A DNA stretch of 64,000 nucleotides from JBLHZY01 sp047631555 (GTDB taxonomy: Bacteria; Pseudomonadota; Alphaproteobacteria; Rhodobacterales; Rhodobacteraceae). Under the pieces are notes generated by a model, which saw only the letters and a list, made by a program, of their open reading frames with translations, was not told the origin of the DNA and searched no databases. The translations under genes and the position numbers were made by a program. The stretch lies in NCBI GenBank assembly GCA_047631555.1, contig JBLHZY010000001.1, positions 868,001 to 932,000 on the forward strand. The letters run 5' to 3'. Positions 8,436-16,023 of the stretch are shown here, one piece after another (the first letter of the stretch is position 1; every line of letters starts with the position of its first letter).

Positions 8436-8831
8436 ATGTCGACAAGGCTCTTTATCAGTCATTCGTGGTCTTACAGCGAACGCTACAATGCGATGGTCAA
8501 CCTGCTTAACAACAGACCATATTTTAATTACTCCAATTACTCTGTGCCGGAAACCAAGGCTTTCGGTCCCATGGCCGCATACAAAATGCGGGATGAACTG
8601 AAAGGCCAGATCAACCCCGTCAACTGCGTGATCATCATCGGCGGTATGTGGGCCAACCACAGCGACTGGATTAAGTTCGAGATGGACTACGCGAAAAGCA
8701 TCGGCAAACCGATTCTGGGCGTGCGACCTCGCGGTGCGCAGGTTATGCCCGCTGCTGTCACGCTCGCCTCCGATGAAGTGGTGTATTGGAATTCAGATTC
8801 AATCGTGGCTGGGATAAGGGCAATCACTTGA
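8436..8831 (+). CDS. TIR-like domain protein (ThsB / MTH538 type)
   Basis: A 131-residue single-domain protein. The first strand RLFISHSW and the NYS motif at 31-35, then CVIIIGGMW near 64-72, WIKFEMDYAKSIGKPILGV near 78-96 and VMPAA near 103, follow the layout of the MTH538 TIR-like family that includes Thoeris ThsB. Glu82 sits where these TIRs carry the conserved Glu. Family knowledge suggests an NAD-derived signal made on phage infection. The start was chosen at 8436 after a GGAAAGG site. It overlaps the next gene by 4 nt (TTGA), so the two are likely co-translated. Confidence 0.82.
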   Translation: MSTRLFISHSWSYSERYNAMVNLLNNRPYFNYSNYSVPETKAFGPMAAYKMRDELKGQINPVNCVIIIGGMWANHSDWIKFEMDYAKSIGKPILGVRPRGAQVMPAAVTLASDEVVYWNSDSIVAGIRAIT

Positions 8832-9703
8832 CGACACCTGATCTAGAATACCCCGCCCTATACGACAGCGCCAATAATGGTTCGATCAAGGCGCAGAAGC
8901 GGTTCTTGCGAACGATCAGGTCGGAATACCTGCTGCTGTTCCTTGTCAGCATCGCGTCCGCAACGCGCGGGTTGTCTGGGGTCAACCCACTTGTGATCAC
9001 CTTGCTGTTGGTCGTGCTTGCGGGCCTGTTCGTATACAAGATTGTGAACAAACTCGATCAGGACTGGTATCGTTGCCGTGCCCTTGCAGAGTCCGTGAAG
9101 ACGTCGACGTGGCGGTTTTCAATGCGTGCGCATCCGTTTGAGGATACCGACAGCATTGAGATTCCGAAGGCGAATTTACGAAACCTCCTAAGAGACATCT
9201 TGCAGGCCAACAAACACATTGCGGCAAATCTTGAAACCGCAGCGTCAGAGCAGGTCACTGCGTCAATGATCGACATTCGCAAACTGCCACTCGAAGAACG
9301 CATGGCCTACTACGTCAAGAATCGCATTGATAACCAACGGAGTTGGTATTCCAAGAAATCAAAGGCGAACAAGCACGCGTTGTCCTTCTGGGTCGGGGCA
9401 ACAATTGTCCTCTATCTCATTGCAGCGGTCGCACTGAACGCGGAACAGCTTGGTCTGCCGTATGCCACACTCGCCTTCGATCCAATGATAGTCCTTGTGA
9501 CGTCAGCCCTTGGTTGGCTGCAAATGAAGCGGCACGGCGAGTTGATGGCAAGTTACAATCTGACAGCGCACGAGATTGGCATCATCAAAGGTAATTCAGA
9601 GGCAGTGAAGACCGAAGAAGAACTGTCCGACTTCATCAACGAAGCAGAATTAGCGTTCTCACGCGAACACACCCAATGGGTTGCACGGCGCGACGCGAAT
9701 TAA
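8828..9703 (+). CDS. SLATT/DUF4231-type membrane protein, putative pore effector
   Basis: 291 residues from a TTG start that overlaps the stop of the TIR gene (TTGA), with AAGG upstream. An ATG at 8786 would add 14 residues. Two similar halves each hold a membrane hairpin: segments at about 34-47 and 53-71, and 185-203 and 217-232. Each hairpin is followed by helices. The C-terminal FSREHTQWVARRD and the RSWYSKKSKANK block are typical of DUF4231/SLATT proteins, which are membrane effectors in nucleotide-signal immune systems. I infer that it acts at the membrane when the TIR partner is triggered. Confidence 0.75.
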   Translation: MTTPDLEYPALYDSANNGSIKAQKRFLRTIRSEYLLLFLVSIASATRGLSGVNPLVITLLLVVLAGLFVYKIVNKLDQDWYRCRALAESVKTSTWRFSMRAHPFEDTDSIEIPKANLRNLLRDILQANKHIAANLETAASEQVTASMIDIRKLPLEERMAYYVKNRIDNQRSWYSKKSKANKHALSFWVGATIVLYLIAAVALNAEQLGLPYATLAFDPMIVLVTSALGWLQMKRHGELMASYNLTAHEIGIIKGNSEAVKTEEELSDFINEAELAFSREHTQWVARRDAN

Positions 9704-9743
9704 CGACACTGGTTGACGCGCCGCCTGATTACCGTCCAAGTGA

Positions 9744-9770
9744 ATGAGCCTCGCAGTAACGGAGGCTCAT
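9744..9770 (+). promoter_or_regulatory. Perfect 9-bp hairpin containing a ribosome-binding site
   Basis: ATGAGCCTC (9744-9752) pairs exactly with GAGGCTCAT (9762-9770) around a 9-base loop. The right arm contains GGAGG, the Shine-Dalgarno sequence of the small gene whose ATG begins at 9771. The hairpin could hide that site or end SLATT transcription. There is no T run after it, so a simple intrinsic terminator is less likely. Confidence 0.6.
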
Positions 9771-9977
9771 ATGCAATTCATCACGTCCAAAGCAGACTCG
9801 CGGCCATCACGCGACTTCCCACTATACCTGCGCCCTGAGTGGCGCACGACGTACCCGCGCTTGGGTCGTCTGCGTGCGCTTGATGCTCTTGCGGGAATGC
9901 CTGATCGAACACCGCGCCCCCTGCCTTATCATTTGCAGGTGCGTGCGCGGCAGACCTTGGCGATGGCCGCCGAATAA
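9771..9977 (+). CDS. Small hypothetical protein of the element (68 aa)
   Basis: ATG at 9771 follows GGAGG with 5 bases between, a strong translation signal lying in the right arm of a hairpin. The protein is basic and rich in Arg and Pro (RPEWRTTYPRLGRLRALDAL) and has no membrane segment or family I recognise. It comes 67 bp after the SLATT gene on the same strand and could be a third member of that unit, for example a control gene. The low complexity and short length leave real doubt. Confidence 0.45.
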   Translation: MQFITSKADSRPSRDFPLYLRPEWRTTYPRLGRLRALDALAGMPDRTPRPLPYHLQVRARQTLAMAAE

Positions 9978-10069
9978 GCGAGGCGCACAGCGCGGTTGTG
10001 TCGTGCGCGGTCTCGTTAGGCCTGAATGCCCAACACACCGCACAGCGCGTCGTTTTTCGGGGGTGTTTG

Positions 10070-10111
10070 CCCGTATCTCGTCGATGTCATTGGGCAACGA
10101 CGAGATACGGG
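10070..10111. repeat. 14-bp perfect inverted repeat between convergent element genes
   Basis: CCCGTATCTCGTCG (10070-10083) and CGACGAGATACGGG (10098-10111) are exact reverse complements separated by 14 bases. There is no T run on either side. It lies between the small + strand gene and the last gene of the - strand packaging operon. It may be a bidirectional terminator, or a protein-binding site such as a packaging site near the terminase genes. Confidence 0.75.
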
Positions 10112-10135
10112 TCGTCAGCCCTACGACAGCGCAGG

Positions 10136-10429
10136 TTATTCCTGCGCAATGCCGTGATATTCGAGGACAATGCGATGCACGCGCACACCGAGCGCCAATG
10201 CAGCCTCGACTTGTTTGCGTTCTGCCTTGTCCGACTTTGCCGTGCGCATCTTGTTCGAAGGCAGCAGAACGCCAATGTTGTGAGATTGTTCGATCACGGC
10301 AATCGCTTTCAGACTTCGCTGCCTACGGGCAATGCGTGCGCGGATAGACTTTGCGTTGCGTGTCGCATCGTCGTCAACAGGGACGGGCAGCGGTGCGTCT
10401 ATGGGTAATACTTTGAGAAAATCTGTCAT
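10136..10429 (-). CDS. Hypothetical phage-type protein (97 aa)
   Basis: The last gene of the packaging operon. It is a small protein with a Pro-rich start (LPIDAPLPVPVDDD) and a basic helical middle (RARIARRQRSLKAIAVIEQ). I recognise no family. The ATG at 10429 was preferred; a GTG at 10444 would add five residues (MRRRR). No membrane segment is present. Its position after terL suggests a packaging or head-related accessory role, by context only. Confidence 0.5.
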   Translation of the reverse strand: MTDFLKVLPIDAPLPVPVDDDATRNAKSIRARIARRQRSLKAIAVIEQSHNIGVLLPSNKMRTAKSDKAERKQVEAALALGVRVHRIVLEYHGIAQE

Positions 10430-10468
10430 GCGCCTGCGTCGCACAAGACTTGGGCGGTTTTTGGGCGG

Positions 10469-10543
10469 TCAGTGCAGAATGATCCACATGGCGACCATTC
10501 CCACGGCGAACCAGACTGCGTGAGTAGCGACGTCCGGTGTCAC
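10469..10543 (-). CDS. Possible 24-aa membrane peptide overlapping the terminase nuclease stop
   Basis: A GTG codon overlaps the TGA of the terminase nuclease gene (GTGA) and opens a 24-residue frame reading AVWFAVGMVAMWIILH at its end, a single hydrophobic segment. The overlap is the same coupling style seen elsewhere in this operon. It is very short, and no family can be named. It could be chance. Confidence 0.25.
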   Translation of the reverse strand: MTPDVATHAVWFAVGMVAMWIILH

Positions 10544-11250
10544 CAGTAGTTGACCAACTTTGTCGTCGTCATTCGCTGTTCGGGCAGATGGGTTTCTGCA
10601 ATCAACGCCAACGCAGTGCTGACAAATCTGTCCGCGTGATGCCCGCGTCCACCACCTTGCAAGGTCATGTTGCCCGCAGACGTCACAGCAAACTCAACAC
10701 TGCTGATCTCGCGGATTAGGTCTTCGCGTTCGGGCAGGTCATGCGCGATGACGAGTTCACCCGTTTCCAGTTTTGTCGCCGCATTTTCGAACAGCACGTT
10801 CTTGGATACCGTGGCGCGGTCGCCTGTGCGGTTGATCGACGATCCCGCCGTCATGGTGACGGCCATTGTCGGCACTTTTGCCTGATCGAACATGCTTTTC
10901 AGAGGCGCACCAAGGCCCGTCGCGTCAAAGGTCAGACGCCAGTTCCGCAACTGCCGCAACTTGCTTACGGTCCAATCGACAAGGTCCGTTGCCTCGCCCA
11001 GTTTGACGGTCTCCGTGTAAACGACGGAGTACTGCGGCGTCGTCAACGACTGCTCCCATCCATTGCCCGTCAGGTATGGCCGCGACTCTGACTTGATGAT
11101 CGTTAGCGCGGACGGATCGTCACCGCGCCCTCCGACGTCGAGGCCGACCGAATACCGACGCCAGCCTAGCATCTGATGTCCGGCACCTGCGGGGTCAGCG
11201 TTCGTGCGCAACACAAGGGTTCCGTCTTTCCGTTCGATCATGTCAGACAC
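10540..11250 (-). CDS. Terminase large subunit, nuclease half (separate gene)
   Basis: A 236-residue RNase H-fold nuclease that normally forms the C-terminal half of the large terminase and cuts phage concatemers. Acidic residues sit in the expected places: Asp38 in SVGLDVGG, Asp109 in RLTFDATGLG and Asp207 in GHHADRFVSTALAL. It starts at a GTG (11250) with AAGGAG eight bases upstream and overlaps the ATPase gene by 13 nt in another frame. That looks like a designed separate gene rather than a simple sequencing slip, though a frameshift cannot be excluded. Confidence 0.8.
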   Translation of the reverse strand: MSDMIERKDGTLVLRTNADPAGAGHQMLGWRRYSVGLDVGGRGDDPSALTIIKSESRPYLTGNGWEQSLTTPQYSVVYTETVKLGEATDLVDWTVSKLRQLRNWRLTFDATGLGAPLKSMFDQAKVPTMAVTMTAGSSINRTGDRATVSKNVLFENAATKLETGELVIAHDLPEREDLIREISSVEFAVTSAGNMTLQGGGRGHHADRFVSTALALIAETHLPEQRMTTTKLVNYW

Positions 11251-12011
11251 AATGCTGTCTCCTTGTTGTTCATTGCTTTTTGAAGGGTGGCGAACGACAC
11301 GAGCGGTTCGCCTGATCCGCTGAATTGGCAGTCATACTCGCGGGCAAAACGCTGCGCCGACATGTCCTGCCGTTCGCGTTCGATCACGTCGGCCAGTTCT
11401 GGCACTTCGCGGTAATGACCGAGAATCTTGTGGTAGTCGTTGGGCTGCGTCCAGCGTTCGTAGAAGTACCCCTCACGCCACAAAGGCGTTGAGATCACGA
11501 CCAGACGTCCCGTCAATTTCTTGCGCATCGGCAGCACAGCCGCAATCTCGTCGTCCGAGATTTGTGCAGCCTCGTCGAGCACCAGCACGTCCGCCGTGAA
11601 ACCTCGCGCACTTTCTGTCGCGGGCATTGCGAGGATGCGCCCCTTGTGGTTCGTCGCTGTCACCTCTGTCTTGAGGAACGCGATGCCAGTTGGCGCAAAT
11701 GGGTCCGCGTCGCGGAATTCTTTCACGCGCAACAGGAATTCTTTCGCCTGCTTTTCTGTCGGCGTGATCACAACGACGGTCAGCCCGCGCAGAAACGCGT
11801 CCCACGTCAGGCAGGCAACGGCAGTTGACTTACCAAGTTGGCGCGACGCCATCGCAATGACGCGCGAGGACGTCGATGTCAGCAGTTCCGCCTGAAACGA
11901 ACGCGGTTCACCGAGCGCCGAACGAAAGCGTTGCAGCGGGTCTAGCGATACGGTCAGACCGCCCAGAAACTTGAGCAGTTCTGGATCGTTGTATTCGCTA
12001 CTGTCGAGCAT
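11238..12011 (-). CDS. Terminase large subunit, ATPase half (separate gene)
   Basis: A 257-residue DNA-packaging motor ATPase. The Walker A variant ASRQLGKST (Arg57, Lys61, Ser62) and the Walker B VLVLDEAAQ (Asp146, Glu147) are typical of large terminases. VISTPLW gives the coupling motif. The frame ends with NNKETALCLT right after the ATPase domain (SGSGEPLVSF), where normal TerL proteins go on into the nuclease domain. That domain is coded by the next, overlapping gene. The start overlaps the small terminase gene by 14 nt. Confidence 0.87.
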   Translation of the reverse strand: MLDSSEYNDPELLKFLGGLTVSLDPLQRFRSALGEPRSFQAELLTSTSSRVIAMASRQLGKSTAVACLTWDAFLRGLTVVVITPTEKQAKEFLLRVKEFRDADPFAPTGIAFLKTEVTATNHKGRILAMPATESARGFTADVLVLDEAAQISDDEIAAVLPMRKKLTGRLVVISTPLWREGYFYERWTQPNDYHKILGHYREVPELADVIERERQDMSAQRFAREYDCQFSGSGEPLVSFATLQKAMNNKETALCLT

Positions 12012-12555
12012 GTTCTAGCACCTGCAAATGACCCATCTCGGCCAAGAAGTCGGCCTTTGCTTCTGGGTGGCGATCAAGCACGGTGAGGATGATCTGCCGC
12101 AGCAGGATGAATTGCGGTGACGATGCAAGGTTGATCGACACATCGATCTTGTTGTTGAACATTCCGCGCACTTTGCCGATGTCCATGAGTTGCATCCGCA
12201 TTTCACGCATCTGGGCGAGTTCGAGCAGTTTGTCGTCGTCACCCTCCGTCGCCTCAATAGTCTTGCGCAGGCGTTTGACGAGCCAGCGCAGATCGTTGTC
12301 GATGTCGTCGCCGTCAGACACGATCATGTCCGCAGCCTCACGCTTCTCGGCCAACTCCGCCGCTTGCTTTGCACGGGCCGCAACAAGGAGGCGTCGATCA
12401 TCGGGCACTGTCGCCCACCAACGGCGCACTGACGTATCAGAAATGGCAAGTTGCCGCCCGACGTCCGCGAACGACCGACCGTTGATAATTTCAACGATCA
12501 GCGCGTTCTGCTTCGACTCGTTGAGTTCATCGTCTATCTTATGACGAGGTGCCAC
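11998..12555 (-). CDS. Terminase small subunit-like protein
   Basis: 185 residues. The N-terminal part has a helix-turn-helix (IINGRSFADVGRQLAISDTSVRRWWATV, about 24-51) as in DNA-recognising small terminases. It is followed by an acidic and helical oligomerisation-type middle and a C-terminal tail ending LEHARQ. It lies directly upstream of the large terminase ATPase gene with a 14-nt overlap, the classic order. It would select the element's packaging site. Confidence 0.75.
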   Translation of the reverse strand: MAPRHKIDDELNESKQNALIVEIINGRSFADVGRQLAISDTSVRRWWATVPDDRRLLVAARAKQAAELAEKREAADMIVSDGDDIDNDLRWLVKRLRKTIEATEGDDDKLLELAQMREMRMQLMDIGKVRGMFNNKIDVSINLASSPQFILLRQIILTVLDRHPEAKADFLAEMGHLQVLEHARQ

Positions 12556-12832
12556 GTTGTGCGCCCTCCGTTCGTTCGATCAGCTCAATGATGTCCGCGC
12601 CTACGTGTTTAAACACGCTCTTCGCTTTTCGGCGGTAGATAGGATTCTCGCCTACGTCCTCAAGAAAACGCGCATCAGTCACGCCCGCAGCCAGCACGTC
12701 GATGATGCAACACTGCAAGATTGTGATGTGCGTTTCTGTGCAATTCGGCATCGTGCACTCGAGATAGCGCCGCGCTACCTTTTGGGCTGCATCCGCGACA
12801 GACATCACGTGACCTTCAGGTAAGGTACTCAT
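12539..12832 (-). CDS. Hypothetical phage-type protein (97 aa)
   Basis: A small, mostly helical protein with several Cys (LECTMPNCTETHITILQCC). I cannot assign a family. It overlaps the small terminase gene by 17 nt and the preceding gene by 4 nt (ATGA). The tight packing supports a real gene translated from the packaging operon. Confidence 0.6.
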   Translation of the reverse strand: MSTLPEGHVMSVADAAQKVARRYLECTMPNCTETHITILQCCIIDVLAAGVTDARFLEDVGENPIYRRKAKSVFKHVGADIIELIERTEGAQRGTSS

Positions 12833-13194
12833 GCGCCACGATCAATCGTCAACGGGATACCCGCCTCTGCCGCTTGGGCGCGTGCTGCACGGTACTTTGC
12901 TGTGTCACGAGCATCTGCTTTCGACAACACGATCTCGGTGGGTTTCTGCTGACCCGCGCCAATCTGCTGCGTCAACGCGGCCAGTTGCTCTTGGATCGTG
13001 CCGTTTTCGGTCTTCGCCGCTGACAACTTGCCGAGCAGTTCCGTGTTCTTTGTCACAACGCCGCTGATCTGCTTTTCGACGGATTCCGTGAGGGTCGGCA
13101 AAAGCGCCTCTGTGATCTTCGGCACAAGCGCCGCAATCAATGCCGCTGCCTGATCGTCGTTCGTGGTCGTGGTCTCGTCATTTGGGGTAGTCAT
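12829..13194 (-). CDS. Coiled-coil phage-type protein, possible scaffold-like
   Basis: 121 residues with a Thr/Asp-rich start, a long amphipathic helical middle (about 15-75) and a C-terminal part ADARDTAKYRAARAQAAEAGIPLTID. The composition resembles phage head scaffold or GP20-like proteins, but there is no diagnostic motif. It would be odd for a scaffold to exist without a capsid gene, so it may act on a helper phage's capsid or be a relic. Its stop overlaps the next gene (ATGA). Confidence 0.55.
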   Translation of the reverse strand: MTTPNDETTTTNDDQAAALIAALVPKITEALLPTLTESVEKQISGVVTKNTELLGKLSAAKTENGTIQEQLAALTQQIGAGQQKPTEIVLSKADARDTAKYRAARAQAAEAGIPLTIDRGA

Positions 13195-13227
13195 TTGGAT
13201 GTTCCTTTTCTGATCCTAAACGCAAGA

Positions 13228-13249
13228 TGGGAGGCCTTTCGACCTCCCA
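13228..13249. repeat. 7-bp inverted repeat inside the packaging operon
   Basis: TGGGAGG and CCTCCCA pair around an 8-base loop in the 150-bp gap between the winged-helix-like gene and the coiled-coil gene. There is no T run. It could be an mRNA processing or stabilising hairpin. Confidence 0.5.
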
Positions 13250-13347
13250 CCCCGCACGTTTCATAGGAGCAGATATGAGGCCTAACCATCCATCTACCAT
13301 CAACATAAGTCACTGTGATTGCTCGCTAAAGAGAAGTATCAGGTCTT

Positions 13348-14046
13348 TTAGGCCGCTTCTGCGTATTGGTTTAGGTCCAAGTGCCACTCTGGGCCGTCTT
13401 TGCGCACGACGCCTTTGTCACGAGCGCGCAGCAGACGTGCGCGGATGGTCTCGGAATCCGCTGCACCGTCGATAGCGAACCCTATCTCGCGGATTGTTAG
13501 AGGACCGTTGATCAACGTGACCACGACATCCGCAATGACGCCGTGACCAAGCGCGTCGTGGATCGCGTCTCGCTTGCTCGCGTTCGTATCCTTTTGTGCC
13601 GCCTGTTCCGCTTCGATGTCCGCAAGAGCGCGACGTCGAACAGAGCGCACGTGTGCTTGGGCGACACGTGCAGTCTGGGCGTCTGCTGCCCGTCGTGCTT
13701 GATCATACCAAAGTGCGCGGGCGCGTTCGATGTCCGAAAAGGCGTGGCGTTCATCGGTCAGCGCAACGTCCTCGCCCTCAAGGATCGCAATGACACGTCG
13801 GCGCAACTTGTCCGGGCAGACGTCAACGACGAGGCACAGTTCGCGACGTCGTTGCGCCCACGAACCACCCGTCGCAGTCAGAAACTGCAATGACTCCGCT
13901 TTTGTAGTGTCCGCCTCCTCGTCGTTTGCAACGAGTGAAACCTTTGAAAAGAGGTCGAGCACCGCCCGTGAGATCACGGATGCAATCAGGCGGTGCTCTG
14001 GTGGAACGCGGGACGCATGATGTCCAAGAGTCGGGTCAAGGATCAT
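13348..14046 (-). CDS. Hypothetical protein with winged-helix-like C-terminus (232 aa)
   Basis: Residues about 1-130 form a helical region with no motif I know; 130-165 is basic and helical (RRRALADIEAEQAAQK). The C-terminal 65 residues (ALGHGVIADVVVTLINGPLTIREIGFAIDG and the RARLLRARDKGVV that follows) look like a winged helix. It starts 3 bp after the portal gene stop. It may be a DNA-binding head-assembly or control protein; the element has no other obvious repressor. Confidence 0.6.
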   Translation of the reverse strand: MILDPTLGHHASRVPPEHRLIASVISRAVLDLFSKVSLVANDEEADTTKAESLQFLTATGGSWAQRRRELCLVVDVCPDKLRRRVIAILEGEDVALTDERHAFSDIERARALWYDQARRAADAQTARVAQAHVRSVRRRALADIEAEQAAQKDTNASKRDAIHDALGHGVIADVVVTLINGPLTIREIGFAIDGAADSETIRARLLRARDKGVVRKDGPEWHLDLNQYAEAA

Positions 14047-14049
14047 CGT

Positions 14050-15471
14050 TTAAACGTCCTGCGTCTGCATCACGGGGATGATGTTGATGTCGCCCCCTTC
14101 GGATTCGATGGCATCTTTTTCCTGTTCATAGGATCGGTCAGACGCGACAACCTCACCGCGCCGCATGTTGTCGATGAAGGTTTCGTGGGAGATTGCACCT
14201 GACTGCCAAGCCTTCAACAACGCGCCCACCATCGCAGGGTCAGCGGTGGCCGACACAAGGTCGCGCGAGAACTCAACAGTCACGGTCGAATTAGGCTGCA
14301 CCCAATCCGCTGCCCATTGCAGCAGTTTCGTCAAACCCGCCTCGACCATTTCCAGCGACGAATACAACAGGGAGTTGGCCGAACGATTGCGAATCTGCGA
14401 CGTCGTTGCCGTTTCGTTGCGCACCTTGCCGTCCGTGATGAAGGTAGCGCCGAGCGACGCCATCCGCGCCTCTTTGTCCACCATCGCCTCGCGTGTCACG
14501 CGTGCGCCTTCGCCTGTGATTTCCAGCACTTTGGCATCGCCGCCAGTTGGCAAATCCCATACCGCACCCGGCCCGATGGTATTGTTCTTTTCGTCCACAC
14601 GACTTGCACCAATGCGCACGAATGTAGGCTGTGCTGCCAAGTGGACTGTATGTTCGAGGTCCACCGAGTTTTGCCAGTGCGCGATGTTCAGATCAACGAT
14701 GTCGAGGAGCGGGGGTTTTTCGATGTCGAGGGTCAGGTTGCTTGGCGAGAAGCAAACCATCGGGATTTCTTTGAGGTAACTGCCGTTGACCTGCGGTGTC
14801 GCAACTTCACCGACCATCGTTTCGTCAGTGCCTTTCACATGGTAGCGGCGCACCTTGTAGACGATCCCTAATTTCTCGTTGTCCTCGAACATGTCTTCGT
14901 TCTGCGGATCAACGTGGAAGGGTTCCAAGGTGCAGACGAGGTGTTGTTCGATGCCTTCATCGGCCAGATCGTCGTCGTCTTCACGCAGGCGCAGATATGT
15001 GACCTGTTCCTTGCCGCCGACGAGGGAGTATTTCCAATCCATGATGGATTCGGCGTTGAAGCACGACAGATAAGGTAGCGACGTGACGGTGTTGCCGTCT
15101 GGCGGATAGTCCAGCAGCGCAAGGTAGCGGCCTTTGGACAGCACCGCCGCCAGCACGTTTTCGATGAACACGGACAGCGGGTTGCCTTGGTAGGTGGCCG
15201 ACTGACGGAACGGTTCAAGGCGCGGAGGTAGGTCGATTGTCGGGGCGTGCGTCAAGCATAGGCCCGTCATGCCGCGTAGTGTGCGCTCTGCCGTTGGGTA
15301 GTATGAACCGCCACGGGCGTATGCTTCAAACTCAGACGACTGCATCCCTGTCATCTTGCGCAGGTATTGGGCAGCGTTCGCACGCATGGCGTCCTGACCT
15401 TCAAGCGCATCGTCGATGCGGGCGTAGTACGCCTGATACTTGTCATAGGAACGGTGGTGAATCTTACTCAT
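14050..15471 (-). CDS. Phage portal protein, DUF4055 family
   Basis: 473 residues, the full length for a DUF4055 portal. Recognisable parts include YLRKMTGMQSSEFEAYARGG near 38-57, YLALLDYPPDG, the ESIMDWKY strand, LLDIVDLNIAHWQNSVDLEH near 255-275 and the C-terminal helical LLKAWQSGAISHETFIDNM. Portals form the 12-subunit DNA entry ring of tailed phage heads and dock the terminase. Here it sits in one operon with the terminase genes but without any capsid gene that I can find. Confidence 0.85.
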   Translation of the reverse strand: MSKIHHRSYDKYQAYYARIDDALEGQDAMRANAAQYLRKMTGMQSSEFEAYARGGSYYPTAERTLRGMTGLCLTHAPTIDLPPRLEPFRQSATYQGNPLSVFIENVLAAVLSKGRYLALLDYPPDGNTVTSLPYLSCFNAESIMDWKYSLVGGKEQVTYLRLREDDDDLADEGIEQHLVCTLEPFHVDPQNEDMFEDNEKLGIVYKVRRYHVKGTDETMVGEVATPQVNGSYLKEIPMVCFSPSNLTLDIEKPPLLDIVDLNIAHWQNSVDLEHTVHLAAQPTFVRIGASRVDEKNNTIGPGAVWDLPTGGDAKVLEITGEGARVTREAMVDKEARMASLGATFITDGKVRNETATTSQIRNRSANSLLYSSLEMVEAGLTKLLQWAADWVQPNSTVTVEFSRDLVSATADPAMVGALLKAWQSGAISHETFIDNMRRGEVVASDRSYEQEKDAIESEGGDINIIPVMQTQDV

Positions 15472-15733
15472 TGTCGATCACCAGCGGGAACACGTGCGCA
15501 TAGGGGATTGTGAAATCGCCTGCGCCCGCATGGATACGTGGGCCGTCGCGCATACGTTCGATGCGGATTGCACCCGATGATGCGTCGCGGCGTTCGGGTT
15601 CTTGCAGGAAGGTTAAGATCAATTCCACAAGATCAGTCTTCGCCATTGGAATCGTGAGACCTGTTGAGCAGGATGAGGTATTTTCGGTCAAGCGGCAGGC
15701 GTCGTCGCCTACTTCGATAAGGTTGAAACGCAT
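15464..15733 (-). CDS. Hypothetical protein, first gene of the packaging operon (89 aa)
   Basis: ATG at 15733 follows an AAAGGA site with a normal gap. The protein begins MRFNLIEVGDDACRL and has alternating strand-like segments (GLTIPMAKTDLVELILTFLQ). No family is known to me. It overlaps the portal gene by 8 nt. It may be translated first to couple the operon, and its upstream region (15734-16023) must contain divergent promoters for this operon and for the HNH gene. Confidence 0.6.
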   Translation of the reverse strand: MRFNLIEVGDDACRLTENTSSCSTGLTIPMAKTDLVELILTFLQEPERRDASSGAIRIERMRDGPRIHAGAGDFTIPYAHVFPLVIDNE

Positions 15734-16023
15734 GTGGCGTCCTTTCTGTGTAATGCGTGGCGGGGTTCGGGGAGGCACCATGTCGGACCTCGTGTTGCTC
15801 CCGCCGCGCGGAGCCTGCAACATGATCACAATACGACCTGCCGTTGTGCTGCTCACGCGGTCGATCAGGTCTTTTGGTCATGGATTAAGGTGCTGTGCTT
15901 GCAGGCTGTTGTGAATTAGAGACGCAGTGGCTCGCAGTCAGGTCATCTGCTTTCCTGTCGGCACGGTATGGACACACGCCTTGTCGAACGACTAGAAACG
16001 AAGCCAATTAACTTGGAAGATCA

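Noticed and set aside
10540..11250. Calling the terminase nuclease half a pseudogene fragment
   Set aside because: It has its own strong Shine-Dalgarno, a GTG start and intact acidic residues, so a working separate gene is more likely than decay.
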